This document shows positions 11,916 through 21,364 of a DNA stretch of 64,000 bases, piece by piece (position 1 is the first letter of the stretch; each line of letters starts with the position of its first letter). The position numbers and the translations under genes were made by a program. The DNA is from Cololabis saira. Its lineage: Eukaryota > Chordata > Actinopteri > Beloniformes > Belonidae. The notes below the pieces were generated by a model. The model did not search any database. It saw only the letters and a program-made list of their open reading frames with translations, and was not told where the DNA came from. The stretch lies in the NCBI RefSeq assembly GCF_033807715.1, contig NC_084591.1:25169090-25233089 (forward strand), read 5' to 3'.

Positions 11916-12989
11916 CAGTGATCCCTCTGTAACTCTGAGCAGGACTGAAGCAGAAAGGATAAATGAGATGAGAGGTTTCCCCACAACGCACATGGTTTGA
12001 CATTGTGTTGATTTAAAAAAAAAAAAAAAAGGCAAAAAACCCCAATTTTCTGTATTGTAACTAATCCAGGTGTCATGTGATGTAATCTGGTTGTACTTGA
12101 ATTACATATTATTCAGATTTCGGAAGGTAATCACAACTGGCTTTTTATCTGATAAACTAATGTATCAGTATATCAAAAGATATTGCAGAACTAATAAATA
12201 CTTTAAAGTAGCAAAATACTTTAAAGTATCATCATTACATCTGTTCTGCCTTGTTTACATATTCCAGGGAAGTATTTAAAATGTCCTAAGGCAAACTTAG
12301 TCATACTCCCCCCTTTTTACCATTCCTCGGTTTCTGCTGCATTTTGCTGAATCCATCTTTTTCTCTCAGGTTTGGAACTTTTCAGTGTTTGGCTGTGTGC
12401 AATCGATCAACATGCATAATTCATAGTTAGTGGGTTAAGAGCAGCACAGCTTCCCTCTTGCTGGGCTCTTTGATTTCCGTCTCTCTATCTGCCCCCCTCA
12501 GGGAGAGCCGCAGCCCTGGTGCTAAATCACATACAGCCCTGATGTGTGGGCAAACACATGCATGCACACGGATACATCAGTACATGTGGATTCATTTATC
12601 ATCCCAATGTACACATGCACTGTTGTGTCACAAAAGGGAGGTAAAAGTATTGAAGCTCTTTTGATGCTTTAAACACAAGCCCCCACTGCTTTCTTTCCAT
12701 GGACGTTGGTGTCAGCATTACCCACCATTGCTGTCTGAAAACTGAGACGCTCATACCGAGTGTGATTCCTCACCCAACACTTAAAGCAGATCATTCCTCT
12801 ATTCATCTTCTCATCACTTGTGCAAAATGTACTAAAAGCATGATTTTAGCTTTTGGTTATGAGGAATTCTCTGCAAAGAGCGGAAAATCTCCCCAAAACT
12901 AGTTATTGGAGAATCTGCTGTTCATGCAATAAAGCAGTGCAGTCATCAGCTGGATGGATCATTGCAGAGATTTACTGAATTTAGTCACA
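11916..12989. other. Non-coding stretch, no gene recognised
   Basis: No domain-bearing frame and no repeat termini. An AG-preceded segment near 12500 (CCCCCCTCAG then GGAGAGCC) resembles a splice acceptor, but the frame after it matches nothing I know. Confidence 0.4.
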
Positions 12990-13491
12990 TATGTTGTTGA
13001 AGTCCCGAGGCTCCGGCCTGCAAACATGCACAAAAGAGAAAAAAGGGGGGCCGGCACAAGAAACTACAGGAACGATGGACAAAAATGATAGCTATGAGAT
13101 ATTTATAATAGATAAAAATGGTAATGGAGAAGAGAGGAAGAGGAGAGGAGGAGAAGGGTGAGAGGCCCGCCCAGCGGATCGTGTCGGTGCCCCCCTGCAG
13201 CATAAGCCTATAGCAGCATATCTACCGCGAAGCTATATTTGAGACCAACTATTATAGTTTTGTTCTATAGCTGCAACTATGACTACTGACTCTAACACAC
13301 TAGAGTTTACACTACCTAGAGATTTACCAACACCAGCTAGAGGTTTACAAAACACTAACTATAGGCTTTACTAAACAGAAAGGTTTTAAGTTTAGTTTTA
13401 AAGGTGGAAGTGGTGTCAGCCTCCTTAACCCAGATTGGAAGTTGGTTCCAAAGTAATGGTGCCTGATAGCAGAACGCCCGCCCTCCAAATC
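12990..13491 (-). mobile_element. L2-type LINE, 3' part (interrupted by the DIRS element)
   Basis: On the minus strand the sequence from 13491 continues the ORF2 C-terminus of a fish L2-type LINE: GGRAFCYQAPLLWNQLP, then TFKTKLKTFLFSKAYS and a stop at 13357-13355. The remainder is the LINE 3' UTR. The matching upstream part starts at 19648, and the frame and codon phase join exactly across the insertion. I assign L2 from family knowledge of the LLWNQLP / KTFLF ending. Confidence 0.8.
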
Positions 13492-13679
13492 GAAAGTTAC
13501 GCCTGTAACTACGGTTCTATGAGTCCCGGATGACCGCCAGGCGGTGCTGTAAGCACTGGATATCTCCCCTCGCGCATGCGCATGTCGAGTACAATACCAA
13601 CAATGTCACGTCACCCGTGACCCCTGCATGACCCCCGGAAGGGGTATATCTTCCGGGGTCAAGCATGGGATCGGCTCCT
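13492..13679 (-). repeat. DIRS 3' inverted terminal repeat
   Basis: Positions 13531-13679 (149 bp) are the exact reverse complement of 19481-19629. The outer 39 bp (13492-13530) are specific to this end. They contain an internal hairpin, GTTAC-GCCT-GTAAC, next to TAGAAC-type ends used at the circle junction. Confidence 0.9.
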
Positions 13680-13722
13680 AGAATCTTCTCGCGAGAGCAC
13701 GAGGATTCGGAGTGACCGGCAG

Positions 13723-13822
13723 GCCTGGCGGTCATCCGGGACTCATAGAACCGTAGTTACAGGCGTAACTTTCGTTCTATTTCGTCCCTACTGACCGCCA
13801 GGCGGTGCTGTAAGCACTGGAT
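13723..13822 (-). repeat. DIRS internal complementary region (circle-junction template)
   Basis: Positions 13723-13773 are the reverse complement of the element's left edge 13492-13542, and 13774-13822 are the reverse complement of its right edge 19599-19647. The two are fused at TAACTTTC / GTTCTATT. In DIRS elements this region templates completion of the termini and formation of a circular DNA. It lies just downstream of the recombinase ORF in coding direction. Confidence 0.9.
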
Positions 13823-13864
13823 GACGAATACCAACAATGTCACATAGAATCCCGGTCACATACC

Positions 13865-16387
13865 TCACTGATCAGGGGCAGAAGGACCCGGGAGTAGAAC
13901 CACGCCCAATGGTTGGGGAGTGGCGACATTGATCCGGTAAAACCTGGAGAACGTGTCCGGCGACGTCCACGAAGCTGCTGCGCAGATGTCCTCCAGAGGC
14001 ACCCCCTTCAGGGCAGCCCAAGAAGCTGCGACGCTTCTGGTCGAGTGGCACCTCACCCCCACTGGTAAGGGGCGGCCACTGGCCCTGTAGGCGTGCTCGA
14101 CGGTGTCCACCACCCAGTGGGACAGGCGCTGTCTAGAAATAGCGCGCCCCCTGTTAGGGCCACCATGACAGATAAAAAGCTGCTCCGACCGTCGCACAGG
14201 CGCGGTGGCAGCAACATAAGCAGTAAGGGCCCGTACGGGGCACAAAGGGCTTGGCCCACCCTCCGCAGGCTCGGGGTCGAACCGGGCAAGCTGGATAGGC
14301 CGATTAGCATGATCGCGTGGCAGGACCTTGGGCAGGAACGCCACGTTCGGCCACAACGTAACCCCTGAGCCATCCGGGTTCCACCTCAGGCAGTACCCGC
14401 TGACTGACAGGGCATGTAACTCACTGACTCGCTTTGCTGACGTCATAGCGAGGAGAAAAGCCGTCTTCATAGAAAGACACTTCAGGTCCACCTGGGCCAA
14501 GGGCTCAAAAGGTGGAGAAGAGAGGGCACCTAGTACCATAGACAGGTCCCACACCGGGGCCCTTGGGGTCCTCGGGGGGCGCAGCCTCAGAGCCCCCCTA
14601 AGAAAGAGAGAAACCAGCCGGTGGCACCCCACGGTGGCATTCTCGACCAGGGCATGTCGTGATGAAATGGCCGCCACGTACACCCGTAAGGTGGACTGAG
14701 CACGGCCATCATCCAGGAGGGACTGAAGGAACTCCAGGATCGTGGCCACAGGGCAAAGCATAGGGTCCTCTGCCCTGTCCGCACACCAGGCAGAGAATCT
14801 CCTCCACTTGCACTCATACTGGAGGCGGGTGGAGGGCGCACGAGCGTTCAAGATGGTAGCCCTGACGGGCTCAGTACAGCTTGACACTAACGGGTCGGGC
14901 CCTGCAGTGGCCAGACCCAGAGTTGAAGGCGACGGGGGTCGGGATGCCAAATCCGACCCCCCAGCTGGGACAGAAGGTCCCTCCGGTCGGGTAGGCGCCA
15001 TGGCGTGCCGCAGCAGAGCCTCCGGAGTAGTGGGAACCACGGTCTCCCCGGCCAGAAGGGGGCCACCAAGAGGAGCCTGTGACCTCTCTGGAGGACCCTC
15101 TGCGACGTCGGAAGGATTAAAGGTAGTGGGGGGAACGCGTACAGGAGCCCGTCGGGCCACTCGTGCCCTAGGGCATCCTGACCCAGAGGACTGGTCTCCT
15201 CTGTCCAGGAGAACCAGAGGGGGCAGTGAGCCGAGACGCCCGAGGCGAAGAGGTCCACCACCGCTCTGCCGAAGAGGACCCAAATCATCCCCACTACCTC
15301 CGGATGAAGCCGCCACTCTCCTGGGGGAGGCTTGTGTCGGGACAGGAAGTCTGCCACCTGATTCCTGACCCCTGGCAGGTATATCGCCCGCAGGCTGAGG
15401 AGGCGAGGAGCGGCCCACGTCAGAAGGCCCCGGGACACCTGCAGCAGCTGTGCAGACCCGGTGCCCCCCTGGTGGTTGATCTGGGAGACAGTGGACACAT
15501 TGTCCGACCGAACCAGTACGTGCCTCCCCCATAGGTGAGGTAAAAAGTGCTCGAGTGCTCGGTGTACAGCACGGAGCTCCAGCACATTGATGTGGCGTGT
15601 GCGGTCCCGCGCAGACCACTGCCCTTGGGCAGGCCTGCCGCGCCAAACAGCACCCCACCCCGAGAGGGAGGCATCTGCGGTGACAGTCTCCCGGAAGGAG
15701 GTGATAGTGCCCAAGGGCACACCCCCCAGCAGGAATGCCCCGTCTTTCCAGGGTGCCAGGGCATGGACACACACCCGCGACACCCTGACTAGCCTGTGCC
15801 TGTGCCTTTCGGCATCCAGGCGAAGGCTGTTCAGCCACATCTGCAGGGGGCGTAGCCTCAGCAGGCCCAAAGGCACAACAGCCGAGGCGGCTGTTAATCT
15901 GCCCAAAAGCTGCAGGAACTGGAGGTAAGGCAGCCGTCTGCCCCTCCTGAATCGGGGGAGGAGCCGCAGGATGTCGCTCACACGCCGCGGTGAGAGACAG
16001 GCCCTCATGGTCACCGAGTCGAGTACCAATCCTAAGTAGGCGACTCGCTGGGAGGGAGCCAGACAGCTCTTCCCTCTGTTCACTGTGAGCCCTAGTTTGG
16101 CCACATGCGACAAAAGGAGGGCCGTGTCTGCCACCACTTGTTCTCGGGACGGCGCGCATATCAGCCAGTCGTCCAGGTACGGCAGAACCTTCATACCCTG
16201 TGCCTGCAGGGGAGCGAGGGCTGCCGCCACGCACCTGGTGAAAACTCTTGGGGACAGGGAGAGCCCGAACGGGAGCACCCTGAACTGGTAATGGCGGTCC
16301 TGATAGGCGAACCTCAGGAACCGCTGGTGCTGTGCTGCAATCGGCACGTGAAAGTAAGCGTCCTGTAGATCTACCGTCGTAAACCAC
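13865..16387 (-). CDS. DIRS tyrosine recombinase (ORF3)
   Basis: The open frame has 840 codons, but the first ~500 overlap RT-RNase H in another frame and look like a shadow. The recombinase domain begins near residue 500, just after ORF2 ends, at ATILNARAPSTRLQYECKWR. Its catalytic set is visible: the first Arg in TSAKRVSEL (codon at 14429-14431), the HxxR box in CHSTRSVAASW (about 14030-14050), and the nucleophile Tyr in SRFYRI (about 13930). The core is about 335 residues, normal for DIRS recombinases. The enzyme would integrate the circular DNA without duplicating the target. The true start is unknown; reinitiation or frameshifting from ORF2 is possible. Confidence 0.88.
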   Translation of the reverse strand: MVYDGRSTGRLLSRADCSTAPAVPEVRLSGPPLPVQGAPVRALPVPKSFHQVRGGSPRSPAGTGYEGSAVPGRLADMRAVPRTSGGRHGPPFVACGQTRAHSEQREELSGSLPASRLLRIGTRLGDHEGLSLTAACERHPAAPPPIQEGQTAALPPVPAAFGQINSRLGCCAFGPAEATPPADVAEQPSPGCRKAQAQASQGVAGVCPCPGTLERRGIPAGGCALGHYHLLPGDCHRRCLPLGVGCCLARQACPRAVVCAGPHTPHQCAGAPCCTPSTRALFTSPMGEARTGSVGQCVHCLPDQPPGGHRVCTAAAGVPGPSDVGRSSPPQPAGDIPARGQESGGRLPVPTQASPRRVAASSGGSGDDLGPLRQSGGGPLRLGRLGSLPPLVLLDRGDQSSGSGCPRARVARRAPVRVPPTTFNPSDVAEGPPERSQAPLGGPLLAGETVVPTTPEALLRHAMAPTRPEGPSVPAGGSDLASRPPSPSTLGLATAGPDPLVSSCTEPVRATILNARAPSTRLQYECKWRRFSAWCADRAEDPMLCPVATILEFLQSLLDDGRAQSTLRVYVAAISSRHALVENATVGCHRLVSLFLRGALRLRPPRTPRAPVWDLSMVLGALSSPPFEPLAQVDLKCLSMKTAFLLAMTSAKRVSELHALSVSGYCLRWNPDGSGVTLWPNVAFLPKVLPRDHANRPIQLARFDPEPAEGGPSPLCPVRALTAYVAATAPVRRSEQLFICHGGPNRGRAISRQRLSHWVVDTVEHAYRASGRPLPVGVRCHSTRSVAASWAALKGVPLEDICAAASWTSPDTFSRFYRINVATPQPLGVVLLPGPSAPDQ

Positions 16388-17046
16388 TCCCCCTGACCGA
16401 CCGCACGCAGAACATCTGCTGTGGTCAGCATCCGGAAGGGCAGGGCCTTCATGTACCCGTTGAGGCCTCTCAGGTCCAAGATGGGACGAAGGCCGCCGTC
16501 TTTCTTGCTGACGAGAAAGTAGGTTGAGTAGAACCCCTGGGGCTGCAGCAGGGGGTCTACCGGCACAATGGCGCCCTTGGCCAGCAGGACGGACAACTCC
16601 TGAGTCAGAGCCAGAATGTTCGCCGGGTCTCTGATGACGGTCATCTTGACCCGGCCGGAGGTAGGGGGCCGGTGTCGGAACTGCAGTACGTACCCGTGGG
16701 TTAAGGTGGAAATTACCCAGGGGTCCGACGAGCAGGCAGCCCAGTGACTGAGCTGCTGCCGGGAAAAGCAGCCGACGACCGGCCCCGTGGCCCTAGCGCC
16801 GTCTCCCCCGGCCTCTGGACGTGCCGGGGGGGCGATGGTCGAGGCCAACACCCCGACGCTGCTGGGGCGGTCCGCGCACAGGGGGGCGAAACCCCCCGGC
16901 AGGCTGTCCAACGGGCCGTTGGGAGCTGCGCTGGCTCCTGCGGGCAGGAGGCTGGGGGCGACGTCCAGGGGCGGACGAAGGGCCCCTCGGTGTACTGGAA
17001 GCGGGCGCCCTCCTGTGAAGGTGCACCAGTCGCTGCCTGGTCTCAT
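14887..17046 (-). CDS. DIRS reverse transcriptase-RNase H (ORF2)
   Basis: 719 residues. The first ~120 overlap the end of ORF1 (254-bp overlap, +1 frame). RT motifs in order: KKDGGLRPILDLRGLN; TVDLQDAYFHVPI; RVLPFGLSLSPRVFT; the catalytic box VLPYLDDWLIC (about 16160-16185); and KSCLAPSQRVAYLG. RNase H follows, with acidic residues in TADASLSGWGAVW, INVLELRAVHRAL, VRSDNVSTVSQIN and RNQVADFLSRH. No stop or frameshift is seen. It copies the element's RNA into DNA. The ATG at 17046 is only the first in frame; how ORF2 is expressed after ORF1 is not clear from sequence. Confidence 0.92.
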   Translation of the reverse strand: MRPGSDWCTFTGGRPLPVHRGALRPPLDVAPSLLPAGASAAPNGPLDSLPGGFAPLCADRPSSVGVLASTIAPPARPEAGGDGARATGPVVGCFSRQQLSHWAACSSDPWVISTLTHGYVLQFRHRPPTSGRVKMTVIRDPANILALTQELSVLLAKGAIVPVDPLLQPQGFYSTYFLVSKKDGGLRPILDLRGLNGYMKALPFRMLTTADVLRAVGQGEWFTTVDLQDAYFHVPIAAQHQRFLRFAYQDRHYQFRVLPFGLSLSPRVFTRCVAAALAPLQAQGMKVLPYLDDWLICAPSREQVVADTALLLSHVAKLGLTVNRGKSCLAPSQRVAYLGLVLDSVTMRACLSPRRVSDILRLLPRFRRGRRLPYLQFLQLLGRLTAASAVVPLGLLRLRPLQMWLNSLRLDAERHRHRLVRVSRVCVHALAPWKDGAFLLGGVPLGTITSFRETVTADASLSGWGAVWRGRPAQGQWSARDRTRHINVLELRAVHRALEHFLPHLWGRHVLVRSDNVSTVSQINHQGGTGSAQLLQVSRGLLTWAAPRLLSLRAIYLPGVRNQVADFLSRHKPPPGEWRLHPEVVGMIWVLFGRAVVDLFASGVSAHCPLWFSWTEETSPLGQDALGHEWPDGLLYAFPPLPLILPTSQRVLQRGHRLLLVAPFWPGRPWFPLLRRLCCGTPWRLPDRRDLLSQLGGRIWHPDPRRLQLWVWPLQGPTR

Positions 17047-18187
17047 CGGCCAGGGCGGTGCGGTTCAGAGCTTCCAGGGCAGTTGCCCCAAACAGCTCCC
17101 CCGGTTCTGCCGGTGCCTGACGAAGAACCCTACGAGCAGTCTCTGTCAGGGGTGACTGCGCCAGCCAGACATGACGGCGTGTGTGCACCAGGGTGGACAT
17201 CAGCCGCCCCAGTTCCCTCGTCTGGGAGGCAAAAGCCTGTAGGGACACATCACACAAGTCCCGTGTGGAATCATCCACCTGTGCATCCTGCAGGGAGGTG
17301 GAGAGGGCCAGTAGCAGATGAGAAAGGGTGTTCCCCAGCCGGCCGATGCGCGCCGCTGTTTCATAAGCCCTACAAATATGCCCATCAGTAACCCTACACT
17401 GGGTAGAGGGGCACTTGGGATCTGGCTTCAGAGCCTCATCAGGAGCCACTATCAGTGCTGCAATGGAGGGCTCGATGGGGGGCATGTGGTGGAGACCAGC
17501 CACTGCAGCGTCCTCCATCGCCGTCAGAGCACGGTCATCAGCTGTTAGCCTGGAGAGGGCTGTGACATCTCTCCAGCATGAGTGCAGCTCCCTCAAAAAA
17601 TCCGACGAAGGCGGAATGGTGAATTCCACCGGAGAAGGATTGCGCCTGTGGAAGGCGCTAGAGGCCACCTCCGCACGCGGTGCATCCAGCTGCAAGTGTG
17701 CCAGGGCAGTGCGGATAATGCTCTGCACGGAGGAACAAACCGTCCCCTCCCGAGAGCTCTGGGCAGATGAGTGCGAGGAGAACCCCGAGCGCTGTGAGGC
17801 CGGGTCCCCTGATGACACGTTGAACTGGCTCGCCGAGGCTGCAATGGAGATTGCGTCCTCTGGCAGCGGCGGTGGCGACCCCAGAGCAAACTCTGGCACG
17901 GCAGGTTCCACCTGGCCAGTACCAGGTTGCAGATTGAGGAGGAGCGCCTTCATCTGCTCCATGTCGGCAGCCAAGCGATCTACCTTCGAGGAGAGCTGGC
18001 TCGTCATCCGCCGTCGTTTGGGGGCCCCCACCACTCTCTTCGCCGATCGCTTCAGCGAAGACCCCGGCTGGGATGAGGGGAGGCTGGCCGACGGCCCCGG
18101 CTGCTCAGGGCCCAGGCATGACACGCAGAGGTCCTGGTCAACCGCAGGATCCAGGGAGGCCATGCACCCTGGGCATGAACGCTCCAT
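16793..18187 (-). CDS. DIRS Gag-like protein (ORF1)
   Basis: 464 residues from the Met at 18187. An upstream Met at 18301 would add 38 residues, but these are encoded by the leader minisatellite (TAACPL repeats), so I prefer 18187. Right after this start comes a zinc-ribbon-like CPGC ... CVSC pair. A KRVVGAPKRRR basic stretch and a coiled-coil-like VDRLAADMEQMKALLLNL segment follow. The middle part has a helical DALVDFA-like composition typical of DIRS ORF1, and the C-terminus is Arg/Pro/Gly-rich (PPGTSRGRGRRR). It probably packages element RNA. ORF2 starts inside its 3' end. Confidence 0.75.
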   Translation of the reverse strand: MERSCPGCMASLDPAVDQDLCVSCLGPEQPGPSASLPSSQPGSSLKRSAKRVVGAPKRRRMTSQLSSKVDRLAADMEQMKALLLNLQPGTGQVEPAVPEFALGSPPPLPEDAISIAASASQFNVSSGDPASQRSGFSSHSSAQSSREGTVCSSVQSIIRTALAHLQLDAPRAEVASSAFHRRNPSPVEFTIPPSSDFLRELHSCWRDVTALSRLTADDRALTAMEDAAVAGLHHMPPIEPSIAALIVAPDEALKPDPKCPSTQCRVTDGHICRAYETAARIGRLGNTLSHLLLALSTSLQDAQVDDSTRDLCDVSLQAFASQTRELGRLMSTLVHTRRHVWLAQSPLTETARRVLRQAPAEPGELFGATALEALNRTALADETRQRLVHLHRRAPASSTPRGPSSAPGRRPQPPARRSQRSSQRPVGQPAGGFRPPVRGPPQQRRGVGLDHRPPGTSRGRGRRR

Positions 18188-18199
18188 CACAGGGAACGG

Positions 18200-18710
18200 T
18201 GGGAGAGGGAGCGGACACGCTGCCGTCACCACGGATGTGCTGGCAGGAGAGAGGAGCGGACACGCTGCCGTCCACACGAATGTGTCGGTGGGAGCGGTCA
18301 CGCTGCCGTCACCACGGATGTGCCGGTGGGAGAGGGGAGCGGACGCGCTGCAGTCACCACATAGGTGTCGGTGGGAGAGGGGAGCGGAAACGCTGCCGTC
18401 ACCTTAGCGAGCACGCTGCCGTCACCACCAATATGAAGGCGGGAGAGGGGAGGGCCACGCTACCGTCAGCACGGATGTGTCAGTGGGAGAGGGGAGCGGA
18501 AACGCTGCCGTCACCACAGCGAGCACGCTGCCGTCACCACCGATATGCAGGTGGGAGAGGGGAGCAGCCACGCTACCGTCAATACGGGTGTGTCAGTGGG
18601 AGAGGGGAGCGGAAACGCTGCCGTCACCACAGCGAGCACGCTGCCGTCACCGCCAATATGCCGGCGGGAGAGGGGAGGGCCACGCTGCCGTCACCACGGC
18701 TATGAGAAAA
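18200..18710 (-). repeat. Leader minisatellite of the DIRS element
   Basis: Units built on GTGGGAGAGGGGAGCGGA and ACGCTGCCGTCACCAC repeat, with a higher-order period of about 112-113 bp (compare 18369, 18481 and 18594). The array lies between the 5' ITR and the Gag start, where the promoter and leader should be. Further single units recur at about 18838-18925 and 19027-19105. Confidence 0.85.
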
Positions 18711-19250
18711 GGCAAAAAAGGCGTCTTTACTCAAAAAAAAAGAAGAGAACAATCCTCTCTTGTTTCTTTTCCCTTTTTTTTTTTTTTTCAAGAAAAAAAT
18801 TAAAAATAACTGCAAGGAAAAATAACAATATCACATCAGTAAGTGGGAGAGGGAGCAAATGCTGCCGTCACCCTGAACGAGCCGGTGGGAGAGGGAGCGG
18901 AAACGCTGCCGTCACCACGGCCGCAAAACAGGCAAAAAGGCGCTGTTCTTTTCCTTTCTTATATTATTATTTTTTTTTTAAAGAAAAAATAATCTGCAAG
19001 GAAAAAAATAATGTTGTCACTTTAATAAAGTGGGAGAGGGAGCGAAACGCTGCCGTCACCACAAGTGTGCCGGTGGGAGAGGGGCGTGGCCTTCACCACG
19101 GCTGTAAGAAGGACAAAAAAAGGTGTTGTTTTTTTTTTTTTGAAAAAAAAAAAAAAATAATAATCCTTTTCTGTCTTCTTTTTTTTTTTTTTTTTGCAGA
19201 AAAAATAACTGCACAGAATAATATTCAGGTGTCGGGCGCAGCCTACAGCT
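18711..19250 (-). repeat. DIRS leader, approximately 190-bp A/T-rich repeats
   Basis: Three diverged units each contain an AAGGCAAAAAAGG-like start, long T and A tracts, an AACTGCAAGGAAAAATAA-like word and a GTGGGAGAGGGAGC block. No protein is coded here; open frames across it are low-complexity artefacts. Confidence 0.6.
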
Positions 19251-19480
19251 TACCTTCTGCCAGCTGGCCCAGGGGGGCGGGGCGGGGAGACGCCGCCGCC
19301 GCCGCAACGAACACCAATAAATACCGCGTGGCCACAGCCTCTTGGAGGACGACAGAGATCGTTACTCCTACCTTACGGCACGAAGCTGCACAGAGGCCGG
19401 CGGTTGTAGGGAGGAAAGGAAGAAGCTTTTAACCAGCCTTCTATTTCCGTCCTGTACTTCAGCGCGATGCGAGAAGAATG

Positions 19481-19647
19481 AGGAGCCGATCCCATGCTTG
19501 ACCCCGGAAGATATACCCCTTCCGGGGGTCATGCAGGGGTCACGGGTGACGTGACATTGTTGGTATTGTACTCGACATGCGCATGCGCGAGGGGAGATAT
19601 CCAGTGCTTACAGCACCGCCTGGCGGTCAGTAGGGACGAAATAGAAC
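19481..19647 (-). repeat. DIRS 5' inverted terminal repeat
   Basis: Positions 19481-19629 match 13531-13679 in reverse over 149 bp without a visible difference. The outer 18 bp (TAGGGACGAAATAGAAC side) are unique to this end and reappear only in the internal complementary region. Confidence 0.9.
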
Positions 19648-20140
19648 TACATTTAGAAACTCTAGGAACTACGAGTAAACCTGCACTCTGGGAGCGGAGA
19701 GCTCTGCCAGGAACATAAGGCACTATCAAATCTTGTAAATACTGCGGAGCTAAGCCATTTTGGGCTTTATATGCAAGTAATAGAATTTTAAATTGGATTC
19801 GTAATTTTACAGGTAGCCAATGGAGCGACGCTAACACTCGAGAGACGTGGTCTCTCCTGCTGATTCCTGTCAGTACTCGTGCTGCTGCATTCTGGATCAG
19901 CTGGAGCCTATTCAGCAAATTACTTGGACATCCTGCTACAACAAATTACAGTAATCCAGTCTAGAAGATACAAACGCATGAACGAGTTTTTCTGCATCAC
20001 TCTGCGAGAGGATTTTCCTAATTTTTGCAATATTACGGAGATGGAAAAACGCTACTTTACAAACCTGATTAACATAGCCTATGGTTTAAACGACAAATCC
20101 TGATCGAAAACAACACCAAGGTTTCTCATAAAGTTTCTCA
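19648..20140 (-). mobile_element. L2-type LINE, RT C-terminal part (upstream of the DIRS insertion)
   Basis: Read on the minus strand: a LVHAFVSSRLDYCNLL motif, then NRLQLIQNAAARVLTG, SLHWLPVKLRIQFKIL, NGLAPQYLQDLIVPY and LLVVPRVSKC. This is the standard C-terminal end of a fish L2-type RT. Stop codons interrupt the frame between YCNLL and NRLQ, so the copy was already decayed. The last complete codon before the DIRS insertion is TGT at 19651-19649. Confidence 0.85.
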
Positions 20141-21364
20141 ATAAAGAAGATTACTTATCAAAATTCATTATCAATAATGAATCAATCAAAACGGGGCACC
20201 ACCTGTCTTATCAGGAAAATGATAACTGAACAGTAAAATCAGTCTCAAGTTAACTGTTATTCCATACGTGCCAGCCGGCAACCAGCAGCTGTAACAAATG
20301 TGTATTAAATAAACACAAACAACTTCTCTCATTCAAATGAATCAGAATGTATTTACACAAGTGTTAAAAGATAGTGAAACAACACTTGGCTGTTCATCCA
20401 CGTGAAAAGAAAGATGGATGGCTGAAAAAGTCATTTGGTGACTGAGTCTCGTGTGATTCAAAATGGCGGACGAGATTTTGTCTCATCCAGTGAAAAACGA
20501 ACACGGAGGCTTTATGGCCAAGATAAGAGTGTGCGTGTGTGGGGGGGGTTAGTAGGAGAGGATGAGAGGAGAAAAATAAAACCCAAGACACTAGAATCTT
20601 TATGGCTGGGCCCAGGCTGCCATAAATCAGCAACGGCCCCTCCTGCGTTTTGGGGTCTATGCCCAATGAGGGGGCTATTCCTCATCACTGAAGGGCCGTA
20701 AATGCAAAGCCTGCTGGGGCTTTGAGTCATTATGGAGGTTCCTTTGTTTCAAACCATGCGGTCAGCTTTAAGAAATCAAGCCTGGCCTCATAGTTAGGCC
20801 TCAGAACTAGGCCTGAGAATCGAAATCAAGTCTTTCCATGTTCAACACAGGACTGTGGCCCTACATTGGACAGGAATATCTTGAGTGAAAGTTTGATGCA
20901 ACTGAGAATGCAAAGGGGTGAGAGTTTTCCGATTGAATGCATAAAAAGACAGATTGTTATAAAGAGGAACCCATTGAGCCACAGGGTCAGGAGGCTGAGA
21001 GCTCTCTGCAATTTACCAACGGTCAGCAGATGTAAACTGGACAGATACGACAGTTAAAAGAATACCTGTTCTAGTGATGAATAAATTCTGCAATAAATTA
21101 GACAACTGCTGCAAAAGTAATGCTATTGGCATCTGGATCCTTGTTTTTACTTACCGTAAATCCTCAAATTATGGCAGAGTCCAATTATCTGCGGGTGTAG
21201 CAAAATATGTTTTATATTAAAAGCCTATCCCAGATAAAACTGAAAATAAACATTGTTTTTCTGATTGCCAAAAAAATATTCTACTGTATGCAAATATAGC
21301 CTACCCAAACAAGAACAAATAACCTTAAACAAATTGAAAAGTGCGACTATTTATTTTATTTTAG
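20141..21364. other. Non-coding stretch, no gene recognised
   Basis: Short frames only, with no conserved domain and no repeat ends identified. Confidence 0.4.

Larger units (their letters stand above)
13492..19647 (-). mobile_element. DIRS-type tyrosine-recombinase retrotransposon, apparently complete
   Basis: The element is 6,156 bp and codes on the minus strand. In coding order it has: a 5' inverted terminal repeat, a leader with minisatellites, a Gag-like ORF1, an RT-RNase H ORF2, a tyrosine-recombinase ORF3, an internal complementary region, and a 3' inverted terminal repeat. There is no integrase and no target duplication, both typical of DIRS. The ends were fixed from three observations: the interrupted L2 frame, the ITR alignment, and the circle junction in the internal region. 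Gag is in frame 0, RT in +1 and recombinase in frame 0, with long overlaps. I see no internal stops or frameshifts in the domains, and the 149-bp ITR arms are identical by eye, so it may be recent and competent. Confidence 0.93.

Noticed and set aside
13865..14373. Alternative 106-residue frame opposite the recombinase domain
   Set aside because: Overlaps the catalytic HxxR/Y region of ORF3 in another frame and shows no motif.
16787..18407. Plus-strand frames of up to 330 residues across the DIRS element
   Set aside because: They are GC-rich shadows opposite the Gag, RT and recombinase ORFs, with no domains.
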